Of a DNA stretch of 64,000 bases, positions 43,985 through 53,152 are shown in pieces. The notes under the pieces are model-generated. The model saw only the letters and a program-made list of their open reading frames with translations. It had not been told where the DNA came from and did no database searches. The DNA comes from JBEVOS01 sp044226655. GTDB lineage: Bacteria > Pseudomonadota > Alphaproteobacteria > Caulobacterales > Aquidulcibacteraceae. Both the position numbers and the translations under genes were made by a program. The stretch spans positions 124,001 to 188,000 of the forward strand of contig JBGAGO010000005.1 of NCBI GenBank assembly GCA_044226655.1, given 5' to 3'. How positions within the stretch are numbered: position 1 is the first letter of the stretch; every line of letters starts with the position of its first letter.

Positions 43985-44344
43985 ATGTTCGCTTCGCCCG
44001 CTTTCGCGCAAGCCGCCACCGGCGCGGCCGCCGATCCGATGTCCGCGATCCTGCCGCAAGTCGGCATGCTCGCCCTCATCATCGGCATGTTCTATTTTCT
44101 GATCATCCGTCCCCAGCAGCAGCGCATGAAAGCGCATCAGGCGATGATCTCCGGGCTGAAGCGCGGCGACACCGTCGTCACCTCGGGCGGCCTCATCGGC
44201 AAGGTGCGCAGCGTCGATGATACCGAAGCGCGGCTTGAGCTTGCGCCCAATGTCGAGGTCCGCGTGCTGCGCGCGACCATCCAAGAGGTGCGCGCCAAGA
44301 GCGATCCTGCGCCCGCCAACGACACCAAGAAGACGGACGGCTGA
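43985..44344 (+). CDS. yajC: Preprotein translocase subunit YajC
   Basis: A 119-residue accessory of the Sec holotranslocon. One membrane helix (ILPQVGMLALIIGMFYFLIIRP, residues about 21-42) is followed by the YajC core QQQRMKAHQAMISGLKRGDTVVTSGG, then a small beta domain. GGGGAG lies just upstream of the ATG. It is followed by secD and secF, its partners in the SecDF-YajC complex. Confidence 0.96.
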   Translation: MFASPAFAQAATGAAADPMSAILPQVGMLALIIGMFYFLIIRPQQQRMKAHQAMISGLKRGDTVVTSGGLIGKVRSVDDTEARLELAPNVEVRVLRATIQEVRAKSDPAPANDTKKTDG

Positions 44345-44402
44345 TATGCGCGGCCCCGCCCGCGCGCTTTCGCTGACCTCGTTTCCGCTAGGATAAATTC
44401 GC

Positions 44403-46010
44403 ATGCTTCAAGGTGCGCGCTGGCGCGTCTTCGCGGTTTGGATCGTTTCGATTTTCGGGCTCCTGTTCGCCGCGCCGAACCTTGTGCCCGAATCCGTGCG
44501 CCAACATTTCCCGCCCTTCCTGCAGAAGACGGTCAATCTTGGCCTCGATCTGCGCGGCGGCTCTTCGCTGTTGCTGGAAATCGATTCCGCCGCGCTGAAG
44601 CGGCAGCGGCTCGAGAACATCGCTGATGCGATGGTCAATGCGCTGCGTGAAGCCAATCCGCGCATCAACTCGGCCGGCCGCGGCGTGGTGGGCGACGCCG
44701 CCCGCATCCGCGTGCTCGATCCCGCCGACGCGCCCCGCGCGCTTGAAGCGCTGCGCGGCATTATCGGCCAAGTGGAAACTCGCAGTCTGAGCGGCAGCGT
44801 GCCCGACATGCGCATCACGCAGGCCGCCGACGGGACGTTCGAAGCGCGCCTGACGCCCGAGGCGGAGCGCGCTTTGGCGCGCGATGCTGTGGCGCGCTCC
44901 ATCGAAGTCATCCGCCGCCGCGTCGACCCTACGGGCGCCAGCGAGGTCGCCATTGCGCGCCAGGGCGATGACCGCATTTCCGTGCAGGCGCCGGGCGAGA
45001 GCGATCCTGAATTGCTGAAACAGCGCATCGGCCAGACCGCGCTACTAACGTTCCATTTGGTGGACGATCAGGCCGATATGCAGGCCGTCTCCGAAGGCCG
45101 CATTCCGCCGGGCGACATGGTCGCCGAGCCTTATGCGCGCGATATTGCACCAGAACTTGTGCGCCGCCGTCCTTCGCTGACCGGCGAGAATCTTACCGAT
45201 GCGCGCGCCCGCAACGATCCGCAGACCGGCCAATACGCCATCACGATCAAATTCGACGCTGCCGGTTCGCGCGTGTTCTGCCGCATCTCGACGCAATATA
45301 CCGGCCGCCGCTTCGCCATCCTGCTCGACGACAAGGTGCTGACCGCGCCGGTGTTCCGCGAGCCGATTTGCGGCGGCAATGGCCAGATCGACGGCAGCTT
45401 CACCGCACAGACCGCCAGCGAATTGGCGCTGCTGCTGCGCGCCGGCGCCTTGCCTGTGCCGCTCAGCGTGGTCGAACAGCGCACGGTCGGGCCTGAGCTT
45501 GGCCAGGACGCGATCAACGCCGGCTCGCTCTCGGGCATCGTCGCCAGCGTCGCGGTGGTCGCGTTCATGGTGCTGGCCTATGGCCTGTTCGGCGTGTTCG
45601 CGTGTTTGGCCCTAGTGATCAACGTTGCGATGATCATCGCGGCGATGTCGCTCAGCGGCGCGACGCTCAGCCTGCCCGGCATCGCGGGCCTGGTGCTCAC
45701 GATCGGGATGGCGGTCGACGCCAACGTGCTCATCTACGAGCGCATGCGCGAAGAACAGGCCCTCGGGAGGGGGCCGGCGATGGCCCTGGACGCGGGCTTC
45801 AGCCGCGCCTTGGTGACCATCATCGACTCGCACCTCACGCAGATCGGCGTCGCGCTCATCCTGTTCCAGTTCGGCCATGGGCCGGTCCGCGGCTTCGCCT
45901 GGACGCTGTCGATCGGCGTGGTCACCTCCGTGATCACCGCCACCATCGTCACGCAATACTTTATCGCGCTCTGGTTCCGCGCCGTGCGGCCCAAGCAATT
46001 GCCGATCTGA
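44403..46010 (+). CDS. secD: Protein translocase subunit SecD
   Basis: Uses the proton gradient to pull exported proteins through SecYEG. At 535 residues it has an N-terminal helix, a large periplasmic P1 region starting LGLDLRGGSSLLLEID, the conserved RRRVDPTGASEVAIARQG segment, and a C-terminal bundle of five helices. The proton-path motif LTIGMAVDANVLIYERMREE is intact. secF follows after 15 bases. Confidence 0.97.
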   Translation: MLQGARWRVFAVWIVSIFGLLFAAPNLVPESVRQHFPPFLQKTVNLGLDLRGGSSLLLEIDSAALKRQRLENIADAMVNALREANPRINSAGRGVVGDAARIRVLDPADAPRALEALRGIIGQVETRSLSGSVPDMRITQAADGTFEARLTPEAERALARDAVARSIEVIRRRVDPTGASEVAIARQGDDRISVQAPGESDPELLKQRIGQTALLTFHLVDDQADMQAVSEGRIPPGDMVAEPYARDIAPELVRRRPSLTGENLTDARARNDPQTGQYAITIKFDAAGSRVFCRISTQYTGRRFAILLDDKVLTAPVFREPICGGNGQIDGSFTAQTASELALLLRAGALPVPLSVVEQRTVGPELGQDAINAGSLSGIVASVAVVAFMVLAYGLFGVFACLALVINVAMIIAAMSLSGATLSLPGIAGLVLTIGMAVDANVLIYERMREEQALGRGPAMALDAGFSRALVTIIDSHLTQIGVALILFQFGHGPVRGFAWTLSIGVVTSVITATIVTQYFIALWFRAVRPKQLPI

Positions 46011-46025
46011 TCCGGAGACGCGCCT

Positions 46026-47051
46026 ATGCCCTGGCCGCTCATCAAGCTTCTGCCGCGCAAGACGAATTTCAAATTCGTCCGGTTCGCCTATTTCGCCTCC
46101 TTCGGCTCGATCCTGGCCGTGCTCTTGTCGTTCGGCTCGATGTTCACTGCGGGCTTCCGCGAAAATCCGATCGCCGTCTATGAGCAGGCGCGCGGCACGC
46201 CGATCGAGCGCATCGGCACGATCCTGTCGCACGGCTTCAATCTCGGCATCGATTTCAAGGGCGGCACGCTCGAGGAAATCGAATCCGTGCAGCCCATCGA
46301 TGTCGGTCGGCTGCGTACGGTGCTGAGCGAACTCGATCTCGGCGACATCCAAGTGCAGACCATAGGCGGCGACGCTGGCCATCTCGAAGTGCGCTTCTTC
46401 CCGCCCGAACACGGCCAGGAAGCCGCCATGCAGCGTGTGCGCGGCGCGGTGCTGCGCGTCGCGCCGGAAGCGCGCTTCACGCGCACCGAGGTCGTCGGGC
46501 CGAAAGTCTCAGGCGAGCTCTTCACCTCGGGTCTCACCGCGCTCGGCCTCGCGATGCTGCTGGTGATGGTCTACATCTGGTTCCGGTTCGACTTTCAGTT
46601 CGGGTTCGGCGCCGTGCTGTCGCTGTTCCACGACGCCATCCTGACGCTGGGCGTCTTCTCCTTCTTCCGCATCGATTTCACGCTGCCGGTCATCGCCGGC
46701 CTGCTCACCGTGATCGGCTATTCGATGAACGACACCGTCGTCGTGTTCGACCGCATGCGGGAGAATTTCCGCAAATATAAATCCATGGCGTCGACCGAGG
46801 TGATCGATCTGTCGATCAACGAGACGCTGTCGCGCACGCTGATGACGGTCGCCACCACCTTGATGGCCTCGATCGCGCTCTACATCTTTGGCGGAGAAGC
46901 GCTGCGCCCGTTCGCGATCTGCATGATCTTCGGGATCGTCGTGGCGACCTATTCCTCGATCTACATCGCCGCACCCGCGCTGCCGCTGGTCGGCGAGCGG
47001 CCGGGCAGGGCGCCGTCCCGTCCGGCCATGGCGGAGCGCTCGGCTGATTGA
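46026..47051 (+). CDS. secF: Protein translocase subunit SecF
   Basis: SecD partner, 341 residues, six membrane helices. The periplasmic loop begins LGIDFKGGTLEEI, the SecF counterpart of the SecD DxRGG motif. VIGYSMNDTVVVFDRMRENF in the fourth-helix region, and NETLSRTLMTVATTLM after it, are standard. The arrangement yajC-secD-secF is complete. Confidence 0.97.
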   Translation: MPWPLIKLLPRKTNFKFVRFAYFASFGSILAVLLSFGSMFTAGFRENPIAVYEQARGTPIERIGTILSHGFNLGIDFKGGTLEEIESVQPIDVGRLRTVLSELDLGDIQVQTIGGDAGHLEVRFFPPEHGQEAAMQRVRGAVLRVAPEARFTRTEVVGPKVSGELFTSGLTALGLAMLLVMVYIWFRFDFQFGFGAVLSLFHDAILTLGVFSFFRIDFTLPVIAGLLTVIGYSMNDTVVVFDRMRENFRKYKSMASTEVIDLSINETLSRTLMTVATTLMASIALYIFGGEALRPFAICMIFGIVVATYSSIYIAAPALPLVGERPGRAPSRPAMAERSAD

Positions 47052-47073
47052 CCGAGAAGGATAGTCGGTTTTT
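47051..47073 (+). terminator. Weak terminator-like hairpin after secF
   Basis: ACCGA (47051-47055) pairs with TCGGT (47065-47069) and runs into TTTTT. The stem is only five bases with a nine-base loop, and it begins within the secF stop codon, so it may be fortuitous. Confidence 0.3.
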
Positions 47074-47134
47074 GGCTGACCGCGCCGCCGAAGCACGGTA
47101 TCGTTGAACGAAATCAAGGGGCCTGGAGGAAGAG

Positions 47135-47761
47135 ATGGGCGCGTTTCTGAGCAATATCCGCTACGTCGCCTGGGCCGGCGTCACCGCCGCGGTCCTGTTC
47201 CTGCTGATCTACGCGCTCGGCGCGAAGGGCTATCAGTTCCGCGACGCGCTGTTCTGGGAAGCATTGCTGCGCTGGATCCACGTGCTCTCGGGCATCATGT
47301 GGATCGGGCTGCTCTACTATTTCAATTTCGTCCAAATCCCGAACGTGCCGAAAATCCCGGAAGAGGCGCGCGGCCCCGCGATCTCCAAGGTGATCGCGCC
47401 GGCCGCGTTGTTCTGGTTCCGCTGGGGCGCGATGTCGACTTTGGTGTTCGGCCTGCTGCTCGCGATCAACCAGGGCTATCTGATCCAGGCGCTCACGCTC
47501 GGCGCAGCCGACGATCCGGCCTTCGCCGTCACGAAGCATGTCTTCATCGGCATCGGCATGTGGCTGGCGATCATCATGTGGTTCAATGTCTGGTTCGTGA
47601 TCTGGCCGGCCCAGCAGCGTGCGCTCAACATCGACAACAAATTCCCCGACCTCACCGACCGCGCCTCCTTCGCGCGCCGCGCGATGCTGTTCTCGCGCAC
47701 CAATACCTTCCTGTCAGTGCCGATGCTGATCGCCATGACGGGCGCGCAGACGCTCGGGTGA
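47135..47761 (+). CDS. Urate oxidase N-terminal domain (PuuD-like) membrane protein
   Basis: A 208-residue membrane protein with about five helices. Histidines sit within or beside helices (RWIHVLSGIMWIGLLYYFNF; TKHVFIGIGMWLAIIMWFNVWFVIWPAQQ), the pattern of the PF06181-type membrane domain of PuuD urate hydroxylases. The cytochrome c domain that full PuuD proteins carry is absent. No purine-degradation genes are nearby, so urate may not be the substrate. GGAGGAAGAG precedes the ATG. Confidence 0.82.
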   Translation: MGAFLSNIRYVAWAGVTAAVLFLLIYALGAKGYQFRDALFWEALLRWIHVLSGIMWIGLLYYFNFVQIPNVPKIPEEARGPAISKVIAPAALFWFRWGAMSTLVFGLLLAINQGYLIQALTLGAADDPAFAVTKHVFIGIGMWLAIIMWFNVWFVIWPAQQRALNIDNKFPDLTDRASFARRAMLFSRTNTFLSVPMLIAMTGAQTLG

Positions 47762-47831
47762 GAATTCCCCTGGGGTTCGCGTCGTTAACGCCGTCGCTTG
47801 CGGCGGCGGGCGGAGCCCCTAAGCAAGGGTG

Positions 47832-48671
47832 ATGGCCGAGGATCTCGACGCACTGGTCCGGCGGATTGATGAAGACCGTTGGTTGGCGGCGAGATTCGCG
47901 CCACGGGGGATTCGCCCGCGGCTGAACGCGGTCTACGCGCTGAACTATGAGATCGCGCGCACCGCATGGGCCGTGAAGAACGAGACGCTCGGCGATATCC
48001 GCCTGGCGTTCTGGCGCGACGCCATCGCCGATATCCATGCCGGCAAGAGCGCGCGCGCCCATCCCGCGCTCGACGCCTACGCCGCCGCCGCCCCCAACGA
48101 CGCCATGCTGGCCGCCTGGAACACGCTGATCGACGCCCGGGCCGCCGATCTGGAAGCGGCCCCCTTCGAGACCTGGACCGATTTGCAGACCTATGTCGAA
48201 GCCACCGCAGGCAGCGTCTTCAGCATCGCCATCGAGGCCGCTTTGGAGAGCGGTGCGCGCCACAAGCAATTGGGCGCCTTCGCCGCCAAGGCCGGCCAGG
48301 TCTGGGGCTATGCCGGCCTGGTGCGCGCGCTGCCGTTCTGGACCCAGCGCGGCGCGACCTTCTTCCCCAAGCGTCTGCTCGATCATGTGGGCCTGTCGCA
48401 CGCCGCGCTGATCGCGGGGGAATCCTCGCACGCGCTGCGCTCGGCGGCGATGGCCGTTGTGGACCGCGCGCGCCACGCCTATCGCGAAGCGCAGGACCTC
48501 GCGAGCGTGCTGCCCGCGCAATCGTTTCCAGCTATCGGCTATCTCGCGCTCACGCCGCGCTATCTGCGCGCGCTGACCATGCCGGAAAGCGATCCCAACG
48601 CGCAGCAATCGCTGCCGCTCATCACGCGCCAGATCACGCTGGTGATGGCGAGCGCGCTGGGGAAGGTGTGA
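47832..48671 (+). CDS. Squalene/phytoene synthase-fold protein, NDUFAF6-like
   Basis: A 279-residue all-helical protein of the squalene/phytoene synthase fold. The RLAFWRDAIADIHAG segment corresponds to the family's R-x-x-W-W-R region. The aspartate-rich motifs that bind diphosphate in true synthases are missing: YALNYEIAR stands in the first position and GLVRALPFWTQRG in the second. This matches the NDUFAF6 branch, which in mitochondria helps assemble respiratory complex I. That role is inference. It overlaps the convergent trmFO gene by 38 bases. Confidence 0.85.
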   Translation: MAEDLDALVRRIDEDRWLAARFAPRGIRPRLNAVYALNYEIARTAWAVKNETLGDIRLAFWRDAIADIHAGKSARAHPALDAYAAAAPNDAMLAAWNTLIDARAADLEAAPFETWTDLQTYVEATAGSVFSIAIEAALESGARHKQLGAFAAKAGQVWGYAGLVRALPFWTQRGATFFPKRLLDHVGLSHAALIAGESSHALRSAAMAVVDRARHAYREAQDLASVLPAQSFPAIGYLALTPRYLRALTMPESDPNAQQSLPLITRQITLVMASALGKV

Positions 48672-50022
48672 GCCAAGCGTCGAGATCCGCCAGCGCCCGG
48701 TCTCCGATCGCCTTCTTCTTCGCGCGCGCCTTGTCCTTGCCGCGGGCTTTCGGAAACGTCACGGGCGGGAACAGGCCATAATTGATGTTCATCGGCTGAA
48801 ACGATGCGCCATGGGCGATGTGCCCGCCGGTGACATGCGCCAGAAGCGCGCCGAGCGCCGTCGTCTGCGGCGGCGGCTCGACCAGGCGGCCGAGCGCCTC
48901 CGCCGCTGCAAAGCGCCCGGCCAAAAGGCCCATCGCCGCGCTTTCGATATAGCCTTCGACGCCCGTCACCTGGCCGGCGAAGCGGATGTGCGGCGCGGCT
49001 TTCAAACGCAAGCGCGCGTCGAGCAGCTTTGGCGAATTGAGGAACGTGTTGCGGTGCACGCCGCCCAGCCGCGCGAACACCGCGTTTTCCAGGCCGGGAA
49101 TAGTGCGGAGAATATCCGTCTGCGCCCCATGCTTCATCTTGGTCTGGAAGCCGACGAGATTGAACAGCGTGCCCAGCGCATTGTCCTGCCGCAATTGCAC
49201 GACCGCGTAGGGCTTCTCAGCGCTGTGCGGATTGGTGAGCCCGACCGGCTTCATCGGTCCATAGCGCAGCGTTTCAGGGCCGCGCTCGGCCATCACCTCG
49301 ATCGGCAGGCAGCCCTCGAAATAGGGCGTGTCCTTTTCCCAATCGCGGAACTCCGCTTTTGGCGCGGCGATGATCGCGGCGACGAACGCCTCATATTGCG
49401 CCTTGTCGAGCGCGCAATTGACGTAAGCGGCGGTGTCGCCGTGTGGCCCGGGCTTATCATAGCGCGATTGGCGCCACGCCTTCGAAAAGTCGATGGAGTC
49501 CGCGTGCACGATGGGCGCGATGGCGTCGAAGAAAGCGAGGCTGTCCTCGTCGGTCGCCGCGCGGATCGCTTCGGCCAGGGAGGGTGACGTCAACGGCCCC
49601 GTCGCCAGGATGACGCCGCCCCACGAGGCGGGCGGCAGACCGCTCACTTCTTCGCGCGCAATCTCGATCAGAGGATGGCCCACGATCGCCGCCGTCACCG
49701 CTTCGGAGAACACGTCGCGATCGACCGCCAAAGCCGCGCCGGCCGGGACTTGCGCCGCGTCGCCGCACCGCATGATGAGCGAACCGCAGCGCCGCAATTC
49801 TGCGTGGAGCAGCCCGATCGCGTTCGCCTCCCAATCGTCGGCGCGGAACGAATTGGAGCAGACGAGCTCGGCCAAACGCCCGGTCTGGTGCGCAGGCGTC
49901 ATGCGCACGGGGCGCATTTCGTGGAGCACAACGGGCACGCCCGCTTCGGCCAGGGCCCAGGCGGCTTCCGAGCCGGCGAGCCCGCCGCCGACGACATGAA
50001 CCGGGGAAGGAGAGGCGCTCAT
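48634..50022 (-). CDS. trmFO: Methylenetetrahydrofolate--tRNA-(uracil-5-)-methyltransferase
   Basis: Makes ribothymidine at position 54 of tRNAs with methylene-THF and FAD; 462 residues. It opens with the FAD dinucleotide fold VHVVGGGLAGSEAAWALAEAG and the family signature CSNSFRADDWEANAIGLLHAELRRCGSLI. The conserved cysteines used in catalysis are in the expected regions (YVNCALDKAQYE; FEGCLPIEVMAERG). The C-terminus carries a basic tail. It diverges from the next membrane protein gene. Confidence 0.97.
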   Translation of the reverse strand: MSASPSPVHVVGGGLAGSEAAWALAEAGVPVVLHEMRPVRMTPAHQTGRLAELVCSNSFRADDWEANAIGLLHAELRRCGSLIMRCGDAAQVPAGAALAVDRDVFSEAVTAAIVGHPLIEIAREEVSGLPPASWGGVILATGPLTSPSLAEAIRAATDEDSLAFFDAIAPIVHADSIDFSKAWRQSRYDKPGPHGDTAAYVNCALDKAQYEAFVAAIIAAPKAEFRDWEKDTPYFEGCLPIEVMAERGPETLRYGPMKPVGLTNPHSAEKPYAVVQLRQDNALGTLFNLVGFQTKMKHGAQTDILRTIPGLENAVFARLGGVHRNTFLNSPKLLDARLRLKAAPHIRFAGQVTGVEGYIESAAMGLLAGRFAAAEALGRLVEPPPQTTALGALLAHVTGGHIAHGASFQPMNINYGLFPPVTFPKARGKDKARAKKKAIGDRALADLDAWLTPSPARSPSPA

Positions 50023-50135
50023 CGCCCGGCCTTATTGGCCCCAGCGCCCCGTTCGTAAAGCCGTGCGCTCCTCAGCGCAGCGCTCGCTTCACCTGGCGAA
50101 CTGATGCATAAGCCCGCGCCGCGGGAGGGTTCGAC

Positions 50136-50951
50136 ATGCCGGCTGCGTCCGGACAAGTGCCGGTTCTGGAATGTGTCCGCGCCGGCGCAGCCTTCGTCGT
50201 GCAGAATTTTCGGGCGCTGCTCGGCCCCATTCTCGGCGGGGCGGTTGGCCTGGCGCTTGGCAGCGTGATTGCGGGCGCGGCGCGCGGCTCGTCCGGCTTG
50301 CTGATCGCGGGCATGGCGCTGCAGCTCATCGTCGTCGGCTCGGCCTATGCCTCGTTTCTGACGCTCGCCTTGAAGAAGGATGCGCCGCGCGCCGAACTGG
50401 GTGCGGATTCGCTGCGCCTGCTCGGCGCGATGACCATCCTCTCCTTCTTTCTTGGTCTGCTGGCGCTGTTGGGGCTGATGGTCGGCCTCATGGCGCTGGC
50501 CTCGACGCTCGCGCCCTATCAGGCTGACATGGCCGCCGCGCAGGACGATCCCGTCGCCACGCAAGCGTTGGCCGCCCGCATCCTCGAAGAAAATCCCGCG
50601 CCGACATTCACGCTCGTGGCGATCTTCACGGCGGCCTGGATGGCGCTCACCTCACGGCTCTATCTGGTCGCGCCCGCCACCATCGCCGAAGGGCGCATCC
50701 GCGTGTTCGAGACTTGGCCCTGGACCAAAGGCGCCATGCTGCGGATCGCCGCCGCGCGCATCTTGCTGATCTGGTCGGGCATGGTTGTGTTGGTGTTCGC
50801 CCAGGCAGGCGCGGAGCTGCTGCTGCGCGCGGGCGCGCCCTCTTGGGTGGGGCTGCCGCTGGTGGGCGTGTTCTCCGTCATGTCGATGGTGATCTACGCC
50901 GCTGAAGCAGGGCTCTCAGCTTACATTTATCGCGGCTTGCGGCCGAGCTGA
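50136..50951 (+). CDS. Multi-pass membrane protein of unknown function
   Basis: A 271-residue protein with about six membrane helices, starting VLECVRAGAAFVVQNFRALLGPILGGAVGLALG. A short cytoplasmic segment EGRIRVFETWPWTKGAMLRIAAARI lies before the last two helices. The repeated pattern of a helix pair after a W-x-x-x-G-x-x-x-R element is common in uncharacterised alphaproteobacterial membrane proteins; I do not recognise the family. GGGAGGG lies upstream of the start. The MATE gene follows after seven bases. Confidence 0.82.
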   Translation: MPAASGQVPVLECVRAGAAFVVQNFRALLGPILGGAVGLALGSVIAGAARGSSGLLIAGMALQLIVVGSAYASFLTLALKKDAPRAELGADSLRLLGAMTILSFFLGLLALLGLMVGLMALASTLAPYQADMAAAQDDPVATQALAARILEENPAPTFTLVAIFTAAWMALTSRLYLVAPATIAEGRIRVFETWPWTKGAMLRIAAARILLIWSGMVVLVFAQAGAELLLRAGAPSWVGLPLVGVFSVMSMVIYAAEAGLSAYIYRGLRPS

Positions 50952-50958
50952 GCGCGCC

Positions 50959-52269
50959 ATGGTCCGCCGCAACGACGCGTTGGCGCTCCTGCGCCTTGCT
51001 TGGCCTGTCGCGCTGGCGCGGCTGGGCATCATCGCGATGGGCATCACCGATGTCATCGTCGTGGGCCAGCTCGCGCCGCATGAACTCGCCTTCCAGGCGC
51101 TCGGCTGGGCGCCCACGGGTGTCGCGCTGGTCGGCGGCATCGGCCTTCTGACGGGCGTGCAAGTGCTCGGCGCGCGCGGCATCGGGGCGGGCGCGCCGGC
51201 GCAGGCCGGCGGCGCCTGGCGGCGTGGCATCATCATCGGTCTCATCGCCGGCGCGCTCTTTTCGTTCGTCTTGCTGGCCTTCGGGGCGCAAGCGTTGCGC
51301 GCGTTTGGCATATCCGAGGCGCTGGTCGCCGGCGCCGCGCCCGTGCTGGCGATCCTGACGCTCTCCATCCCGCTCCATCTCATCTACACAGCGAACACCT
51401 CGTTTCTCGAAGCCATCCAGAAGCCGATGGCCTCCACGATCGCGATGTGGCTCGCCAACATCGTCAACCTCGTCGGCAATCTCGCGCTCGTGCCGCACAT
51501 GGGCGCGCAAGGCTCCGCGATTTCGACCGTGCTGGCGCGGCTTTTCCTCGCCGCCGCGCCGGCGCTTTGGATCTGGTTTCTGCGCGAGGGCGAACGCTTT
51601 GCCGTGCGCGTGCGCGCGGCCGCGCCCAGCTATGGCGGTTTGCTGCGCGTGGGCGCTGCCGCCATGGTGAGCCAGATCGCGGAGGCGGGCGCCTTTTCCG
51701 CGATGACCGTGATCGCCGGCCGCCTCGGCGAGGCCGCCGTCGCGACCTATCAAATTCTGCTCCAGCAAATGGCCTTCGTGTTCATGATCGCGCTTGGCCT
51801 CGCGACGGCGACGGCGGTGCTGGTCTCGGAGGCGACAGGGCGCCAAGCGCCGCGCGACGCGTCACGCGCCGGATTCACGGGGCTTTGGCTCAACACGGCC
51901 GGCATGATCGGCGCGGCGATCGCCATCATTCTGTTCGCGCATCCGATCGGGCATGCGTTCACCGCGGATGCGCGCATCGCGCTGATGGTTGCAGCGCTCA
52001 CGCCGATCGCCGCTCTCGTGCTGACGCCGGATGGCGGCCAGGTGGTCGCGGCCTCCGTGCTGCGCGCGCGCGGCGACAATTGGTTCCCCACCTTCAGCCA
52101 TATCCTGGCCTACGTGTTTGCGATGCCCGCGCTCGGCTATTGGTTGGCCGAGATGCAGGGCATGGGCGTGGCGGGCCTGATGTATGCGATCTTCTGGGCC
52201 AGCGTGCTGAGCTTCGGCGTGCTGCTGATCCGCGTGTTTGTCCTGGCGCGCCGCGAGGCTATGGAATAG
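50959..52269 (+). CDS. MATE-family efflux transporter
   Basis: A 436-residue exporter with twelve predicted helices in two similar halves. The N-terminal half begins ALLRLAWPVALARLGIIAMGITDVIVVGQLAPHELA, the usual MATE opening, and the second half begins GGLLRVGAAAMVSQIAEAGAFSAMTVIAGRLGEAAVATYQI. Members export cationic drugs or metabolites in exchange for sodium or protons. The substrate is unknown. Its end overlaps the convergent DUF429-like gene by eleven bases. Confidence 0.93.
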   Translation: MVRRNDALALLRLAWPVALARLGIIAMGITDVIVVGQLAPHELAFQALGWAPTGVALVGGIGLLTGVQVLGARGIGAGAPAQAGGAWRRGIIIGLIAGALFSFVLLAFGAQALRAFGISEALVAGAAPVLAILTLSIPLHLIYTANTSFLEAIQKPMASTIAMWLANIVNLVGNLALVPHMGAQGSAISTVLARLFLAAAPALWIWFLREGERFAVRVRAAAPSYGGLLRVGAAAMVSQIAEAGAFSAMTVIAGRLGEAAVATYQILLQQMAFVFMIALGLATATAVLVSEATGRQAPRDASRAGFTGLWLNTAGMIGAAIAIILFAHPIGHAFTADARIALMVAALTPIAALVLTPDGGQVVAASVLRARGDNWFPTFSHILAYVFAMPALGYWLAEMQGMGVAGLMYAIFWASVLSFGVLLIRVFVLARREAME

Positions 52270-53152
52270 CGCCGAGCACCCAGCCTTCTTCGCTTTCGAC
52301 GGCGCTGCGGCGCTGATCGTCCTTCATCGGCCCGAACAATTGCGCGAGCTGGTTCTTCTCGTCGAGATTGGCAAAGTGCTGCGCCGCGGCGCGCACCTGC
52401 GCTTCATCCTTCACTTCGCCGGGCTGCGTACGCGCCTCGACCATGCTGGGATAGGTCTCCGCGAACACGACCTCGACGCCGTCGAGATCGGCCGCCGCCG
52501 CCGGCTTCCAGCCCAATTCGAACGGCCACAGCTTCACAGCGTCGCCGCGCGCATCCTTGATGCGCTTGATCATGGGCAGCCCTGTCAGCGTCTTGCCGCC
52601 GACCGAGCCCTGATAATAGAGCTTCCAGATCGAGGACGGGTTCTTGAGCCGCGATTCCGCGTAGCGGAATTCCGGCAGATCGCCGTCGCGATGATCGCGC
52701 GGGCGTTTGGCCGTGAGCATGGTCTGCTCATCGCGCGCGGGGCAGCCCCAGAACGGGAACGGCTCGCCCGTCATCAGCCGGTTCATCTTGGCGCCGACCT
52801 GAAAGCGGTTGTTGGAATTGTCGGGCTTGTCCTTGGATTCCTTGGCCACGAACGCCAGCATCGCCGCCCAGGGATCGCCTTTGAGCTTCAGCGCCGCCGC
52901 CGCACCGCGCGGAAAGCCGAGCGGAAAATCGACGCCGACGAGCACGCGCTCGCTCTTGCGCTGCAATTCGTCCAGCACGGCGATGAGAATCTTCTCCGCC
53001 TCTGCGCGCGTCGAGGGATTGTGCGCTTCATAGGCAAGCTGAAAGCGGACATTGCGCTTCAAGACGCCGATCCAAATGGAATCGGCGCCGCTCGACGGTT
53101 TCGCCGCAGCGCTCCAATCGACCATCACATACGCGTGGAAAAGACGCGCCAT
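52259..53152 (-). CDS. RNase H-fold protein, DUF429-like, unknown function
   Basis: A 297-residue cytoplasmic protein. The spacing of VMVDWSAAAKP at the N-terminus, VLVGVDFPLGFPRG near residue 72 and VFAETYPSM near residue 233 fits the acidic triad of an RNase H-like fold, as in the DUF429 family. Homologues are sometimes misnamed cobalamin biosynthesis protein CbiG. I see nothing specific to cobalamin. The start codon overlaps the stop of the upstream oxidoreductase gene by a few bases, so the two are co-translated. Confidence 0.78.
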   Translation of the reverse strand: MARLFHAYVMVDWSAAAKPSSGADSIWIGVLKRNVRFQLAYEAHNPSTRAEAEKILIAVLDELQRKSERVLVGVDFPLGFPRGAAAALKLKGDPWAAMLAFVAKESKDKPDNSNNRFQVGAKMNRLMTGEPFPFWGCPARDEQTMLTAKRPRDHRDGDLPEFRYAESRLKNPSSIWKLYYQGSVGGKTLTGLPMIKRIKDARGDAVKLWPFELGWKPAAAADLDGVEVVFAETYPSMVEARTQPGEVKDEAQVRAAAQHFANLDEKNQLAQLFGPMKDDQRRSAVESEEGWVLGAIP

